From positions 1,991,501-2,055,500 of the forward strand of contig NC_088310.1 of NCBI RefSeq assembly GCF_910592395.1: a DNA stretch of 64,000 nt, read 5' to 3'. The position numbers were made by a program, and so were the translations under genes. The stretch is from Lineus longissimus (lineage: Eukaryota > Nemertea > Pilidiophora > Heteronemertea > Lineidae). Below are positions 53,279 through 64,000 of the stretch, in pieces (position 1 is the stretch's first letter; each line of letters starts with the position of its first letter). The notes under the pieces are model-generated. The model saw only the letters and a program-made list of their open reading frames with translations. It made no database searches and was not told the origin of the DNA.

Positions 53279-54957
53279 ATGAGGCCTGATGCTCACAAGA
53301 AAAAGAAGTCTGCTCAGTACCAAAAGAAAAATCCCCAGAAGGTCCAAGGGAAAACACAGGCATCAGGGAAATCGGAGGGCGGCAAAAAGGAGAAGCCGGG
53401 CAATCCAGACAAACAGTATGAGCAGAGGTTGAATAGGAAGGAGGATGATAAGAAAGAAAAGGAGAAGCCAGCTGCTGCTGAGGCGGGCGATTCAGATTCT
53501 GTAAGTATGATATGTCATGTGTGGATTTCCATGTCAAAACATGAAGATTTCTGAATTAATTTTTGATTTACCGCTATATCTTGGAAATTTTACTTTTACT
53601 TTTTATTTTAGTCTGGATCTGACAGTGAGAATAATCAGCCAGTCAGGCGGACATTTCGACGCAGGAAAGTCGAGACTAACTGGGAGAAATATGAAGAGCC
53701 AGAAGTTGATTATAGCATTGTCTCCAAGGAAGAACAACTGGAACAAAAGCAGGAGGAAGAGGACTTTCAGCGACATCTTACTGCCAAAGGTAAACATTGA
53801 CTGGTGAATCCCAGAGACAACTTCTCCTACAGATGCATTTCTGGCACTGTGCAACACTTCATGAATCAACAGAATATAAGTTTATCTGCTGGGAATGTTC
53901 CATTGGCGAAGTGGTGGGCTGGCCTCTGGCTGAAAGAAAACTAGGTCTCTTAGACTTAAAATCCACAGTGTTTACCTTCGCAGAGGTTAGTTCTGCGCCG
54001 TCTGTTGTGAATGAACCACTAAAACACAGTCTTTTCTTTCAGTGAAAGCACATTCTCCTCTCCGCCTCCAAGATGAAGAAGACGATGATTCACATGGTTA
54101 TGTCGTATCTGTCGATAGCGAAGAACTCGCTGAGGATTTTAGGAAAACACTACATTCTGATGACATCAGAGGTGAACCCTCCTCTGACAGCAAAAACTTA
54201 CAAACTGATGAAATAAGAGGTGACAGTAGCTTAGATACACAATCTCTTAGTGAATCAAGAGACAGTATTACAAACTCAAAGTCTACATCAGACCTTTCTG
54301 GGTCGGCTCCTGTTTCAGAGGAATCTAAAACTGACAAGGAACGAGCTGAAGGAATTTGCATTGATTCAGAGTTGAGGAATGATGGAAGATTGAACTCTTC
54401 AGATGACAAGACAGTTGTTGATAAAGACGATGATGTGTTAGATTTCTTGCTTTCTCTTGACACACCAGTGGTGACACCTGTACCAAAGACGGAGGAAGCT
54501 CAGAAGATATCAGGTATGAGATCTGTCTCATGTGGTTAGTATACATAAGTAGTCTGAGGATGGCTTTATTGATATGATTGTTACGAAGACAATGTCACAA
54601 CCTGAAGACAATCCATCAGATAGGCCAGTGTCGCCATCTATGTTGTTATGGTGCTTGCTACCGCTGTTGTCTAGGGTTTGTGTCCTGGCGAGAGCACTCC
54701 CTCATGTTAAAGATTGGCCTGTCTCTTCTACACATACATGTGATTTGCATTCCTTGGGGAAGAGTTTCCTCCTAATGCTACTGTTTTGTCTTACTCGATC
54801 TGTTATTTATTTAGGTGACGAGAATGCAGCCAACAAAAGCAACAATGTCAACTCTTCCGTTGGAACAAGACTGGTCACAAGGATAGGGGAAAAGAAGCCT
54901 GGAGCTCCCAAGGAATCAATTCAGGATTTAGAAGACTGGTTGGACAGTGTCATTTAG
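53279..54957 (+). CDS. AVEN: AVEN-like apoptosis/caspase-activation inhibitor, 4 coding exons
   Basis: Homologue of AVEN, which in vertebrates binds BCL-XL and APAF1, restrains caspase activation and influences ATM signalling. Exons: 53279-53500, 53612-53789, 54043-54513, 54815-54957, giving 337 aa (human 362). The N terminus is basic and low-complexity, Lys/Gln-rich here instead of the RGG-rich human version. Family marks: RKVETNWEKYEEPE, then DFQRHLTAK, PLRLQDEEDDD, a VSVDSEELAEDF segment, VLDFLLSLDTPV and the diagnostic C terminus LEDWLDSVI. The start is supported by an in-frame stop at 53261-53263. The middle is Ser/Asp/Glu-rich and probably disordered. Similarity is patchy, as usual in this family, but the order of conserved blocks is right. 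AATAAA at 54977-54982 follows the stop closely. Confidence 0.86.
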
Positions 54958-55662
54958 ACATATTGGTGATAATATGAATAAAGACCTGCAGATGCTTTTA
55001 CTTTAGTTTTGTACAGAAAGGCCTTGTGTAAATGTACATTGAGATTTAGATAGAAGCATAATTCTTGTCCTTATTCATATCGCCCAATGTCTTCATGATT
55101 GTGACTATGTCTTCAGCGCACCCAAGAAGTGTTTGGTATACCAGCTCTCTTAGCCAAGATGCCTTCAATAATGTGCAATAGCCAACTTCTTTTGTTGATA
55201 GACCTGTGATAAGTTCTGTCTCCTTTAAAAAACAATTCCTGTTGATACTGGTGTTGGTACCATGTATCATATTTTCATAAAAAATAAAAAGCAATTCAGT
55301 GAATGGTATGTCTTCAACTTTATTTCCTATCATAGCTGCTGTTTAAAAGTTGAATCTAAATCTTTTCGAACCACAATAGTTATCAGATCTGTCTAATTGA
55401 TGAGGTTTGGAGGTGTGCTATACTTTTTCAACAGGTACACATCAGCAAAACGTGTCTTATTGGGAACTCAAAGATTCGTATTGTAATGTGCGAAGTATAT
55501 GGTATGTTCCGTAAGAGTGAGAGTAACCCCCTCCCCCCCTCCCCCGAAATATTTGCAACGAAAATGAGTGTCCTGATTTGAGAATGTGTCTTTTGTTGAA
55601 GGAAAGGTTCACTTTTGATGAATGGCAGTCTTGAATAATCGTTCGTCCTCTTAACGATGTTG
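54958..55662. other. Convergent stretch between AVEN and the EF-hand gene
   Basis: Minus-strand AATAAA at 55321-55326 would end the EF-hand gene with a 3' UTR of about 340 bases. A C-rich run lies at about 55527-55545. No exon was seen. Confidence 0.4.
54977..54982 (+). other. AVEN polyadenylation signal
   Basis: AATAAA 20 bases after the AVEN stop, implying a very short 3' UTR. Confidence 0.55.
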
Positions 55663-57687
55663 CTAGCAATGTTGGAGGAAGTTCACAAATTCTGCAAAAA
55701 AAGGAAATTTGTAATCATTTATAACTGGAGGCTATATCCGAGGCAGGCCGAGGTTGTGACATTGTCTTACACTAGAAGGGAGCGGCACATCTTGGAGACA
55801 ACTGGTTTCAATGTGGAGTCCCAATTCCAATCCTCCATACGGGCACATCTGTTTTGAGTCCGTATATATCGAGGACAAACTTTTTGTTAGGTAGTCTGCC
55901 ACAAAGCCAGTACACTCAGGATGCAGTGACCGGCATCGCCCTGTCGCCCATTAAGGACAGATGATCAGCATGACGAAATGGACTGCATCAGTGTCTATTT
56001 TGTAAACTGGACATGCATTTAGACAGAAATGAAGCTAGTCCCATTAGAATACCTGATATTTCCAGCACCCCGTCCCCATTGGCATCAGCTTCCCTGAATA
56101 TCTGCTCCAGCTCATCATCTGGCATGCATTCTCCCAACTTCTTCATTGTCATCTTCAACTCCTCGATTGTGACAACGCCATCCCCATCTCGGTCAAACAC
56201 CTTGAAGGCATTCGTCAACTCTTCTACTGGGTCAACTGAGGCGTAGTGTCGCATGATTTTGAGAAATTCGTGGAGTTCTATCGTACCATTACCTGAACAG
56301 AAGAGAAATAATAAAGAAGTTTAGCAATGTCCCGAACGATGCTCATGACCAGTCTCTCATAAGCCCGCCAACCTGGTCATGACGCGATGTATGGTTCTGA
56401 CCGAAATTCCCTGATCAATATCATTCTGACCCACGGCAAAGAAAATGAGGCAAAATAAGTTGCCTTTTTCTGCGGGACAGGGTGTACCTTAGCCGGAGTG
56501 AGGTCAGACTTGTTATGGTTTTGTTTCTATAATCATCCCCGCGTCCACAGATTGGGAATAGAATCGGTCGTCTTCATATACGCAGAACCTGAATATCATT
56601 GACGGCTAGGCCAAAGTTCCTCCATCTGCGTTAGATAAAAACGTCAGTTAGCTCAACGACGGAGGCTTATTTCCTTCAGTAAATTTCATATAGCGCCAGG
56701 ACATAACTCATCAAACGTTACTGCTAACGTTGATTGAGCAATCGGGCATTTGGTGGTCGCCTGAACGAAGTGCACTCTGGACGCAGTGGACCGGCCTCGT
56801 CTTGTCGCCAGGTACATCGAGGAAAGGCGATCAGGATGACGAAACGAACAGCATAAGAGTCTAGAACGAAGGCACTACCATTAGTGTCGGCCTGTAGCAC
56901 AAACTCTGTGATCTCTTCATCGGTAGGGTTCTGACCGAGGTCCCTCAAGACGGCCGCCAAGTGTGTGGCTGAGATGCAATTGTCATTTTTCTTGTCGAAT
57001 ACTTTGAACATCTTGGTAAACTCTGGGAAAAAGAATGAAATTATGACAAACCGTATAGCAAAAGCGTACGCTTAAAGTACGTGTATAACCCACGCCCTTG
57101 GCCCCATGCACTGCAACTTAATCCTACGTTATGGTAGGCCACTTCTACTGGGGGACACTCATTCCTGCTATACCAACCTACCTTCCTCCTGTTCTGGAGT
57201 GAGTTCAGCGGGCTCGTCTTCCTCCCATTCCTCTTCCTGTTGTTGTCCCTAGGAACAAATGGTTCTTTAAGAATAAACCCCGGACAAATGGTCATCGTTA
57301 TATGGACTAAGAGATACCACTAGAATGCAAGCAGCTCAGGTGTGACAGAGACATAGTCACAATCAGCGCAACAAGCTTAAAAGACAGATTGGATAGTCGG
57401 GTCATGTCAGCAGCTATAGAATTGGACATAAACAGTGCATTGGGAGACATTGGAAGAGCCATTGCGTTCTTGCAGTATGTGAATCTGAATGTACATTGTA
57501 TCAAGGACGTTTTATACAACGCCCCGATTGTATCGAAGCGGCGGTGCGAAAATATTTCCAACCAGAAACTACAGAACAGCCAAGTCTCCATATCTCACAA
57601 CAGAACTGGACTTTTAGATCCCGGGCTTTAAGCAGTGAAATCATATCGGTAACTGACCTCTGTAGAGCTATTGTTTTCATCCATCAT
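55663..57687 (-). CDS. Calmodulin/troponin-C-like EF-hand protein, 169 aa, 5 exons
   Basis: Exons: 57658-57687, 57182-57248, 56879-57022, 56053-56292, 55663-55691, phase-consistent, ending in EFVNFLQHC-stop. The N terminus carries an acidic extension (EEEWEEDEPAELTPEQEEEF) before four EF hands. EF1 (residues 42-53, DKKNDNCISATH) lacks the glycine at loop position 6 and the acidic residue at position 12, so it should not bind calcium. EF2 (78-89, DTNGNGTIELHE), EF3 (114-125, DRDGDGVVTIEE) and EF4 (150-161, DANGDGVLEISE) are intact; loops 2 and 4 are each split by an intron. Calmodulin is 149 aa with four active hands, so this is a divergent relative nearer to troponin C or other calmodulin-like sensors. 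Its target is unknown. The first and last exons are short and inferred from splice signals and phase. Confidence 0.82.
55911..55978. repeat. Dispersed repeat, copy A
   Basis: In the last intron of the EF-hand gene. It shares CACTC.GGA.GCAGTG, CCGGC.TCG, CTGTCGCC, GATCAG.ATGACGAAA and a following GCAT...AGTCT pattern with copy B at 56771-56846. Confidence 0.55.
56771..56846. repeat. Dispersed repeat, copy B
   Basis: In the intron between exons 56879-57022 and 56053-56292 of the EF-hand gene. It reads GCACTCTGGACGCAGTGGAC, then CGGCCTCGTCTTGTCGCC and GATCAGGATGACGAAAC. Same orientation as copy A; copy C at 60787-60833 is inverted. Confidence 0.6.
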
Positions 57688-60006
57688 GGTCCAATCTGTC
57701 GCCACGGATTCTTTCTATCCAGAGACACAATACAAAAACGTTCGAGCTAATCGGTATACGACTTGGGACATATATTTCGTTCTGTCATGGCGTGTCTGAT
57801 CGACATTTATTGAGCGATTGATGACAAAAGGCTTTGCATTATGCGCATATGTCGCCTTGGCATCCAGCAGGGCGAAATTGTCAACTATATCAGTACAAAT
57901 CATTGGGCTTGGCCGTTGTCCTGAATAGAATATTGCAGATGCAATTTTTCTGAACATGTGACTGTCAAAGCAAGGTAAAAGCTTAGTCATAACAAAAATG
58001 CCTCTGCAAACGATGCCAAGTTATCTCTACTGTACAACTGCCTGAAGCCGTCTCGACTTGCTATAGACCGTGAACAGTACGCACAGTCATGATGTAGGTT
58101 GCATTGTGGTACTCATGGTTTGATTCCAAGCTTGCTGTGAACAAGCTCGGTCTCCAAAAGTATTATTAGTCAACGCTGTCTCTGATCTTTGACTACGAGA
58201 GGCTGATTGTGGCTATGTCTCTTTTCTTGGCACAACGATTAGTAGGAGCCGTCACGGCGAAACTGTCGTTGTGTGGTAAACAGAGAGCGTCGGGTTTTCA
58301 AACGAATCATTTTCAGTACGTATCGTTGTACAACAACTACACCTCTAGACCTTAATAAATATATTGATGTCAGATATTCAAACGAGAAGTTGTCAAGCAG
58401 AGATTTTTCAAAGAATCACAAGTATTTCGTCATAAAGGGGCCATAGAAAGTGTAACTATAAAGGAAAGGTTATACACAAATGCGCAATTCTCAAGTGTCT
58501 ACAGTATTGGCACAAGTTGACGAAATGATATGGTGTTTTGATATTACTCCTTCTTTTAAAGGATGACACATTTTCATAACTGTACTAATATTTATTGAAT
58601 TCGCCTGCATGAAAGAAGTTACGATTTTGTTGTGTGTTAGCGGCATGTTGCAAGACTTCATAAATCATTTCGTTTACCCAGTCTTGTGTTCATTATTTAT
58701 CCTAAAGATGGGCTTATATTGGAAGGATAAAATAGAAATTTGCAGAGATGATTGGCTTCATGAAAGATTGTAATTTACGAAAAAAAGGTGAGCCGGCGTC
58801 CAACTTGGCGGAATCCAATTGAACCCATGCTCTTCCGACAGACCTCGGCGGGCAGATGCACCTACCATGCCTACAAGAACAAGCTATTGGACTACTTGAT
58901 CTGCCCGGTTCAATTCACAAAACACACAGTCTGATTGACATCGACTAAAAATGTTAATCCTCTCCCGAGGGCGACGGAACATGTTGAGAAATGCAAAAAG
59001 TAAAGCTATGTGGGAATGAGCGAGCGAGTCCAACCTAAACCTGGCCTTGTTGTCCTTTCTCCCTGCTGTAATCGTCTTGTACCAGAACGACAAAGATGTG
59101 GGCAAATCATTTGGTTTTGTCTGCGGATTTTGGGAAACTCTCTTGAAAAGTTTGTCCGGAGAGAACTTGCTTCCACCTGCTGGTGTTGTCACACTCACAT
59201 TCAGTCTGTGTCAACTGTGCCGGGGTTTGTTGCTGGTTGCCTGAACGGTCACAACCCTGGAGACACTCTTATAGCTTAATCTGTCACAATCACGCTCGGC
59301 GGACCACGTCAACCAACTTGTATGACTAATGTCGATGCTTCTTCTTTCTCCGCCAAACGCCCAGGAGGAATTCAAGTCCTTAGTGATCAAGAATGTATTA
59401 CTCCCTATTACAAATCTTACGAGATAAAAAAATTTGGTAAAAATCCTTGCTTGACTTTAAAATCTAAATCTCTCGACACAGTTCATGATCGCTATAGGTC
59501 TAGTACACATCTAAATTTTTGCTACGACCTTTTCCTGTGATGTAGTTACCAAAATTGACACAGGTTGTGATTTGCCTCATGTCTAAGCCGCAGCCCGTCG
59601 CACACAAGTGAAACAAACCGGTCAGAGGTTTACTTCAAAACAGCCTGAATAAATAGACCCTGTGAGAATCAAAAGCATCACAGCGGCAACTACTGATTTG
59701 CCGTCGCCGATTTACAGTTACTGCGGTCACCACCTGCAGTACCCTCGAGTTGACATGATTTAGACGCTCGTGTGCAGTCGCCTCCAAGAAGACCAAACTG
59801 TCTACGGAGACATACTACTTTGTGTCCTGTTGCTCTGCATAGCATCACTTTCTAATGAGATTTCAGTTCTGAACTACTCAAGATAAGTTGAACAAACTAC
59901 CAAGCATTATGAATTAACCGTACCTGCATGATAATGAAGATGGTCAAAGATTAATCCTTGGCTTTGAGTATTCCAACCACCTTCGATGGCTTTCTGTTAT
60001 GTTTCT

Positions 60007-60492
60007 CTATTTACAAATGATATCCTGTAAACACTTGTTGGCTAGAATTGATAACTGATCGTTGGTCATTTGAAAGCCATAGACCCAGTGAAGCGCTGTC
60101 GTCCCTTGGCAGCGGAGCGACACACAGCGGTGCTCCGGTTGTCGTCTGCTAGAGCATGATCGGAACGGTGACGTGATGCGGTTTGTTGGTACAAATGTAC
60201 TTCCTTGTCCTTTAGATTTGGATGTTTTTTTATCAAAATGCCAATGTTTTTCAAAATCAGTGTGCAGCACAGTGATGAATGTTTTCGATGCCAAATCTTG
60301 CAATTGATTCTTGTAAATGGCCTTCACTGATGCTTTCAAATCTACCCAGGGGATTATATGAACATAGTGATTCAAGTTGACTGTTTCTGAAGCTCCTGCA
60401 TAAACGAGGCCTATCATTTTTGAGCGTAGCAGCTGCTCATGACCGATTTTACAGTAAGTCCCCAGTATTACGACCCCAACGCCATCTGTCAA
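60007..60492 (-). CDS. Unrecognised 161-aa ORF
   Basis: An uninterrupted ATG-to-TAG frame of 161 codons, the longest in the last 6 kb. I recognise no family. A short GTTALHWVYGF stretch near the C-terminal end resembles an ankyrin-repeat start, but one such match is weak evidence. Codon use looks plausible for a gene, and no splice partners were identified. It may be a single-exon gene, an exon of a larger gene, or chance. Confidence 0.2.
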   Translation of the reverse strand: MTDGVGVVILGTYCKIGHEQLLRSKMIGLVYAGASETVNLNHYVHIIPWVDLKASVKAIYKNQLQDLASKTFITVLHTDFEKHWHFDKKTSKSKGQGSTFVPTNRITSPFRSCSSRRQPEHRCVSLRCQGTTALHWVYGFQMTNDQLSILANKCLQDIICK

Positions 60493-60786
60493 ATTTATAT
60501 GAAATCAATCAATATTTTCGATTCGCCCAAGGTCTCGTCTCACAGAGAGGAATAAATGGGCGCAACCAAGTCTTCGGTAGCACCCTGAGTTTTCATGCAC
60601 CAATCTGTGAGAGATTTGCCTCTCTTGACCTCATTCACGTTAAAGACTGGGGTAAATTGTAAAACGTATTTACACCCAGGACCAGTGATGTCTTGGACGT
60701 CTCAGGACTGTGGATATCGGACATGATCGGGACGGACGTTTACACTGTTGTGATGTCAGCATAATTAAACTCCTAAAGATGTCCGT

Positions 60787-60833
60787 AGTCATCCTAAACA
60801 GGGACGAGGCCGATTACTGCATCCAGAGTGTAG
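60787..60833. repeat. Dispersed repeat, copy C (inverted)
   Basis: Reverse-complemented, this reads CACTCTGGATGCAGTAATCG, then GCCTCGTCCCTGTTTAGGATGAC, matching copy B at most positions with a short deletion. Confidence 0.55.
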
Positions 60834-63609
60834 CATGAATACGTGTATGCCGAAAGAATGACATCAACTTCAAACATTGCTGAACAGATTTGGCGCTAGT
60901 TCTATATTGGAAATGCTAGACATGTCCTGCAAGATTTGAATTGATGTATAAACGGAGACATGCAAGTGACATTCTAAAATCTAATGTTGTGGTGTTGTCA
61001 TTTACAAAAATGTACGAATCAATGCCACGTGCTATCACCTTGTATTTGAATGCGTCCATAGCAACTGTTGGACGTGTGCTTCATCTGTTGGGCTGTTCCG
61101 CCTGTGTGTCCCGTTGCCAATGGCGCTAAAGGGTTTCCTGTCATACGTTAACCGGTTGAACGAGTACGTTCAGGACGTTAATCCCACGGAAGAAACATCA
61201 TACCAGTATGTCGCTCATGTCATGAAATGTGTATCGCGGCCTCCACGGATAAAACTGACCGCACTTCGCACACTGGTTCGTGGCGGGGAGTACCAACAGC
61301 GAAACGTGGCACTCTTGAGGCCAAACATGTACACTGAGAAATGAAAAAATCTGATTAACAACATATCGCTTTATTAAAACGTCTTTATCACAATGCTGCA
61401 GTAGGATAGCAAAATAATGTGAAATATTTCACAAAAATAAGATACATACGCTAGATTTATTACTAAGTCCAAAAAATTAGAAAAGGGTGAGGCACGAGAA
61501 TATGACTGCCAAAATGATTCGTATAATTTTTTTGCCTAATAGAGATGTGTCTACCAGCAATTCAAACACTCATGTTACTTGTTAGTTACATGCTACATGC
61601 ATCTCTACCATCTAAATTTACTACTGCGCTTCTAAACGTGTTAAAAACCATTTGTAACGAAATGTAGGCGTAATTGAAAGTTTATCAATCTCAATAAAGC
61701 AAACTAGATGCATCAAGGAATGTTAGATACGATTTTGCCAATAATTCTGGATACATTTGTGAATTAAAGCTGACACCAAACTTACGATTTTCTCTGAATT
61801 GACGACAATTACATGCGATGCATTTATTAACATATTCGACACAGCTATAGACTCAATTGATCTCACGACAGATGATAAACATGTATATAGAAGAAACCGA
61901 TTAGCAGGTACAGCTCTCAGTCAGCGTGCTCCTGAAAGTGGACATTTCCCTAAAATATCCTACACCCACCGAGATATTCCACTCTTAGATATGATCAACA
62001 CGTACTAGGCCTAAAGTTGCAAACATTCAACGCATTGCCGAGGTCCCATTTTGAAACCCAATTCACCTTCTGTTTCGCCGCCACAACACGCATTATATAG
62101 TATAGATTAGGTCGTACAATTACAATGCACAAAGACACTAAGCAATAAAAAAATCGAACAATATTAGCCATTACAACGAAGAAATTAACACGTTGACATA
62201 TTTAAGTACCGAATAAAGTAATTAATATGGTATAGGCCAACACTGTAGATAGCAATTACTGGTAACACCAATTGTAAGATTTAAAAAATAACCGTCCTCT
62301 GCCTTGGGTTTTGTGGCAGTTTGTTTTCACTGTCACGTCTAATCTCTTTTAAAATCAATTTGTCACAAACTAAATCATTGAAATGTTACAAATCAGGTTT
62401 CGTCATAAAGATGTCGAGTTGTACACCATGTTGAAATTCTGATCTCAGAAGTTGTTCTGGATTCAGGATAAAGTCAGTATGCAGTATTACTTGGTATGTT
62501 TCGTATTTCCGAACGACACGAAATAGCAAGGGGCAACATCGCGAGAATTGATTAATCGAACGTCTTCCGGAACAGAGAGGTTCCGCCTCGTAATGTCGAA
62601 CTACGATGAGTCTTACATGTACATGTACACCGGTTTTGCTGACGTCATATGAATGTCGTACTGTTCATAAAACAGTTGCGAAAGCTCTCTATTGTATATG
62701 GCAGTGGGTCGAAATGTTCTTATCGCTCCTCTCCGAGTCCTCTCTCACACCTCATTTCTTTGCACAGATCCATTTGACGAATTCTGAAAGAAAGATAGGA
62801 AGAAGTGTTTCTATACACCTTTCAAGAAATGGGGCGCTGAGTGTCAGAAATAGTGATGTCATAAGGGGAAGTAGGCCTTATGGTGGAGGGACAAAGGAGA
62901 TATTCATGGTTGACCAACACACTTGAATGCCTTTAATGACGGACAAGGGGGAAAAAGTAAGTTCCAATGCAAGCCACAAATTTTGGGAAGCATGTATAAA
63001 GGATATAGGTACGCGGAGTTGCTGAGGTACGGACATTAGAAGAATATCTTTGTTAACCGAACTCAATCTTAAAAACCGTTTATTCCCAACATTCTGTATA
63101 TGGAGGAGTGTGCGTGTAGGGGGGGGGGGGGGGGGGGGGTTATCGGTAGTGATGCCCTCCATACATATCTAAAAACCCACTTAAGCGAACTCCACACAAA
63201 AATGTGTTTGTTTGAGTTGTCGGTATCTCTATACATGTCACACATTTTATCATCTCTATACTCTAGTATCCATTTTTAATTATAGATGTAACTCCCCTTA
63301 GGTGTTACGGGGGTATCATACCTAACAATGTAATCCAATAATTACTCTCAGGCAATCATTCCCCGCGTATTGTTTTTCGGAATAGTTGCTCCTCATGAAA
63401 AAAGTAAAAAGCATTTACATTGCTGAAAGTACGTTTCAGTCCTACTAGACGTCATAATACGTGCTTGAAATACGTACAGTCCATGTACCTGTTCCCTGTT
63501 TTATGCAACAACCCTGGGCCTGCTGGCATTTCATGGCCTTATAGATTATGCGCATAGTTGGAACTTACATCATGACGTAAAAAACCCTCTTTTGTATAAT
63601 ATAAGCATT

Positions 63610-63800
63610 CTTCAGTGTGGATCACCCAACTATGAGCGATGCCATATAAAATATGTAATTGAAATGCATTTGCGGATCACCAAACTGGCGATGCCATGAT
63701 AAAATTTAGATTGTGAATCACCAAGCTAGCAACGCCACATCAAAACATGGAATTGCAACGCCATTTTCCAACATGGAATTGAAGTGCGGATCACCCATTT
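63610..63800. repeat. Degenerate tandem repeat, about 50-60 bp unit
   Basis: The phrase GGATCACCCAACTATGAGCG, then ATGCCAT, recurs as GGATCACCAAACTGGCGATG, then as GAATCACCAAGCTAGCAACG, and once more near 63789 (CGGATCACCCA). Units are diverged and unequal in length. No coding content. Confidence 0.6.
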
Positions 63801-64000
63801 TGTCAATCTTACAAGTTTTCAAATCCGTGTTATCTTACACGGAGAAATGTAATATAAGAAAAATGATAATAACACATGACTGTACTTTTCCCCTAACCTT
63901 AAAAAAAAATACTCGTGCGCATTCACTTACATGCAGCCGGTGATTTCATGACGTCACAGGTTTTTGCAATCATAAAATGCTTCAACATCAAAGTTGCTTG

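Larger units (their letters stand above)
57688..64000. other. Region without recognisable genes
   Basis: No exon with family similarity was found in 6.3 kb. ORFs present are short or lack recognisable motifs; the two longest are on the minus strand at 60007-60492 and the + strand at 61114-61344. Other contents are repeat copy C, a G run at about 63120-63139 and degenerate repeats at 63610-63800. The promoter of the EF-hand gene should lie at the left end. Confidence 0.45.

Noticed and set aside
53797-54045. Possible extra AVEN exon in the intron 53790-54042
   Set aside because: The frames compatible with the flanking phase hit stops, while direct joining of 53789 to 54043 gives continuous AVEN-like sequence.
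61114-61344. 76-codon + frame with LKGFLSYVNRLNEYVQDVNP
   Set aside because: It looks protein-like but is short, has no recognisable motif and no identified splice partner, so it is only mentioned within the description of the region.

Overview
This is animal nuclear DNA. Genes are split into many short exons with canonical GT/AG borders. Introns are mostly 0.1-1.7 kb, with a few longer ones. Intergenic and intronic sequence is AT-rich and holds degenerate repeats, a tRNA-derived SINE and short inverted-repeat elements. The proteins closely resemble vertebrate orthologues (TARBP1, RPF2, SEC23, BAHD1, ACSS1, HSP70, COA8, AVEN). The compact introns and the repeat types suggest a marine invertebrate bilaterian, either a lophotrochozoan or an invertebrate deuterostome. 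I cannot fix the phylum from sequence alone. No prokaryotic, viral or CRISPR feature was seen.

Layout. 1-5617 (+): C-terminal half of TARBP1, a tRNA ribose methyltransferase; its 5' part lies outside the window. 7764-10325 (-): RPF2, a ribosome assembly factor, tail-to-tail with TARBP1. 11427-17650 (+): complete SEC23, the COPII coat GTPase-activating protein, head-to-head with RPF2. 19593-33295 (+): a large BAHD1 homologue (about 1579 aa by my splice model) with lysine-rich and Q/P-rich disordered regions and a C-terminal BAH domain. 33296-39449: gene-poor, with short repeat arrays. 39450-44781 (+): complete ACSS1, mitochondrial acetyl-CoA synthetase. 44782-48014: gene-poor, with an 86-bp tandem array. 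48015-49925 (-): intronless cytosolic HSP70 with TATA box and heat-shock elements. 51194-52618 (-): COA8/APOPT1, head-to-head with AVEN at 53279-54957 (+). 55663-57687 (-): a calmodulin/troponin-C-like EF-hand protein whose five exons I assembled here. 57688-64000: no recognisable gene.

The genes are housekeeping or stress genes from separate pathways: RNA modification, ribosome assembly, secretion, heterochromatin, acetate activation, chaperone, cytochrome c oxidase assembly, apoptosis and calcium sensing. Nothing suggests they work as one system. Exon models were built by matching reading phase across splice sites, and every junction given is phase-consistent. First exons and UTRs are the weakest part. 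I found no clearly new molecular system. The more unusual items are the enlarged BAHD1 homologue, a palindrome array near 38.2 kb, a MITE-like element with 10-bp flanking repeats, repeat families shared between distant parts of the window, and relics of duplicated exons in TARBP1 and RPF2.
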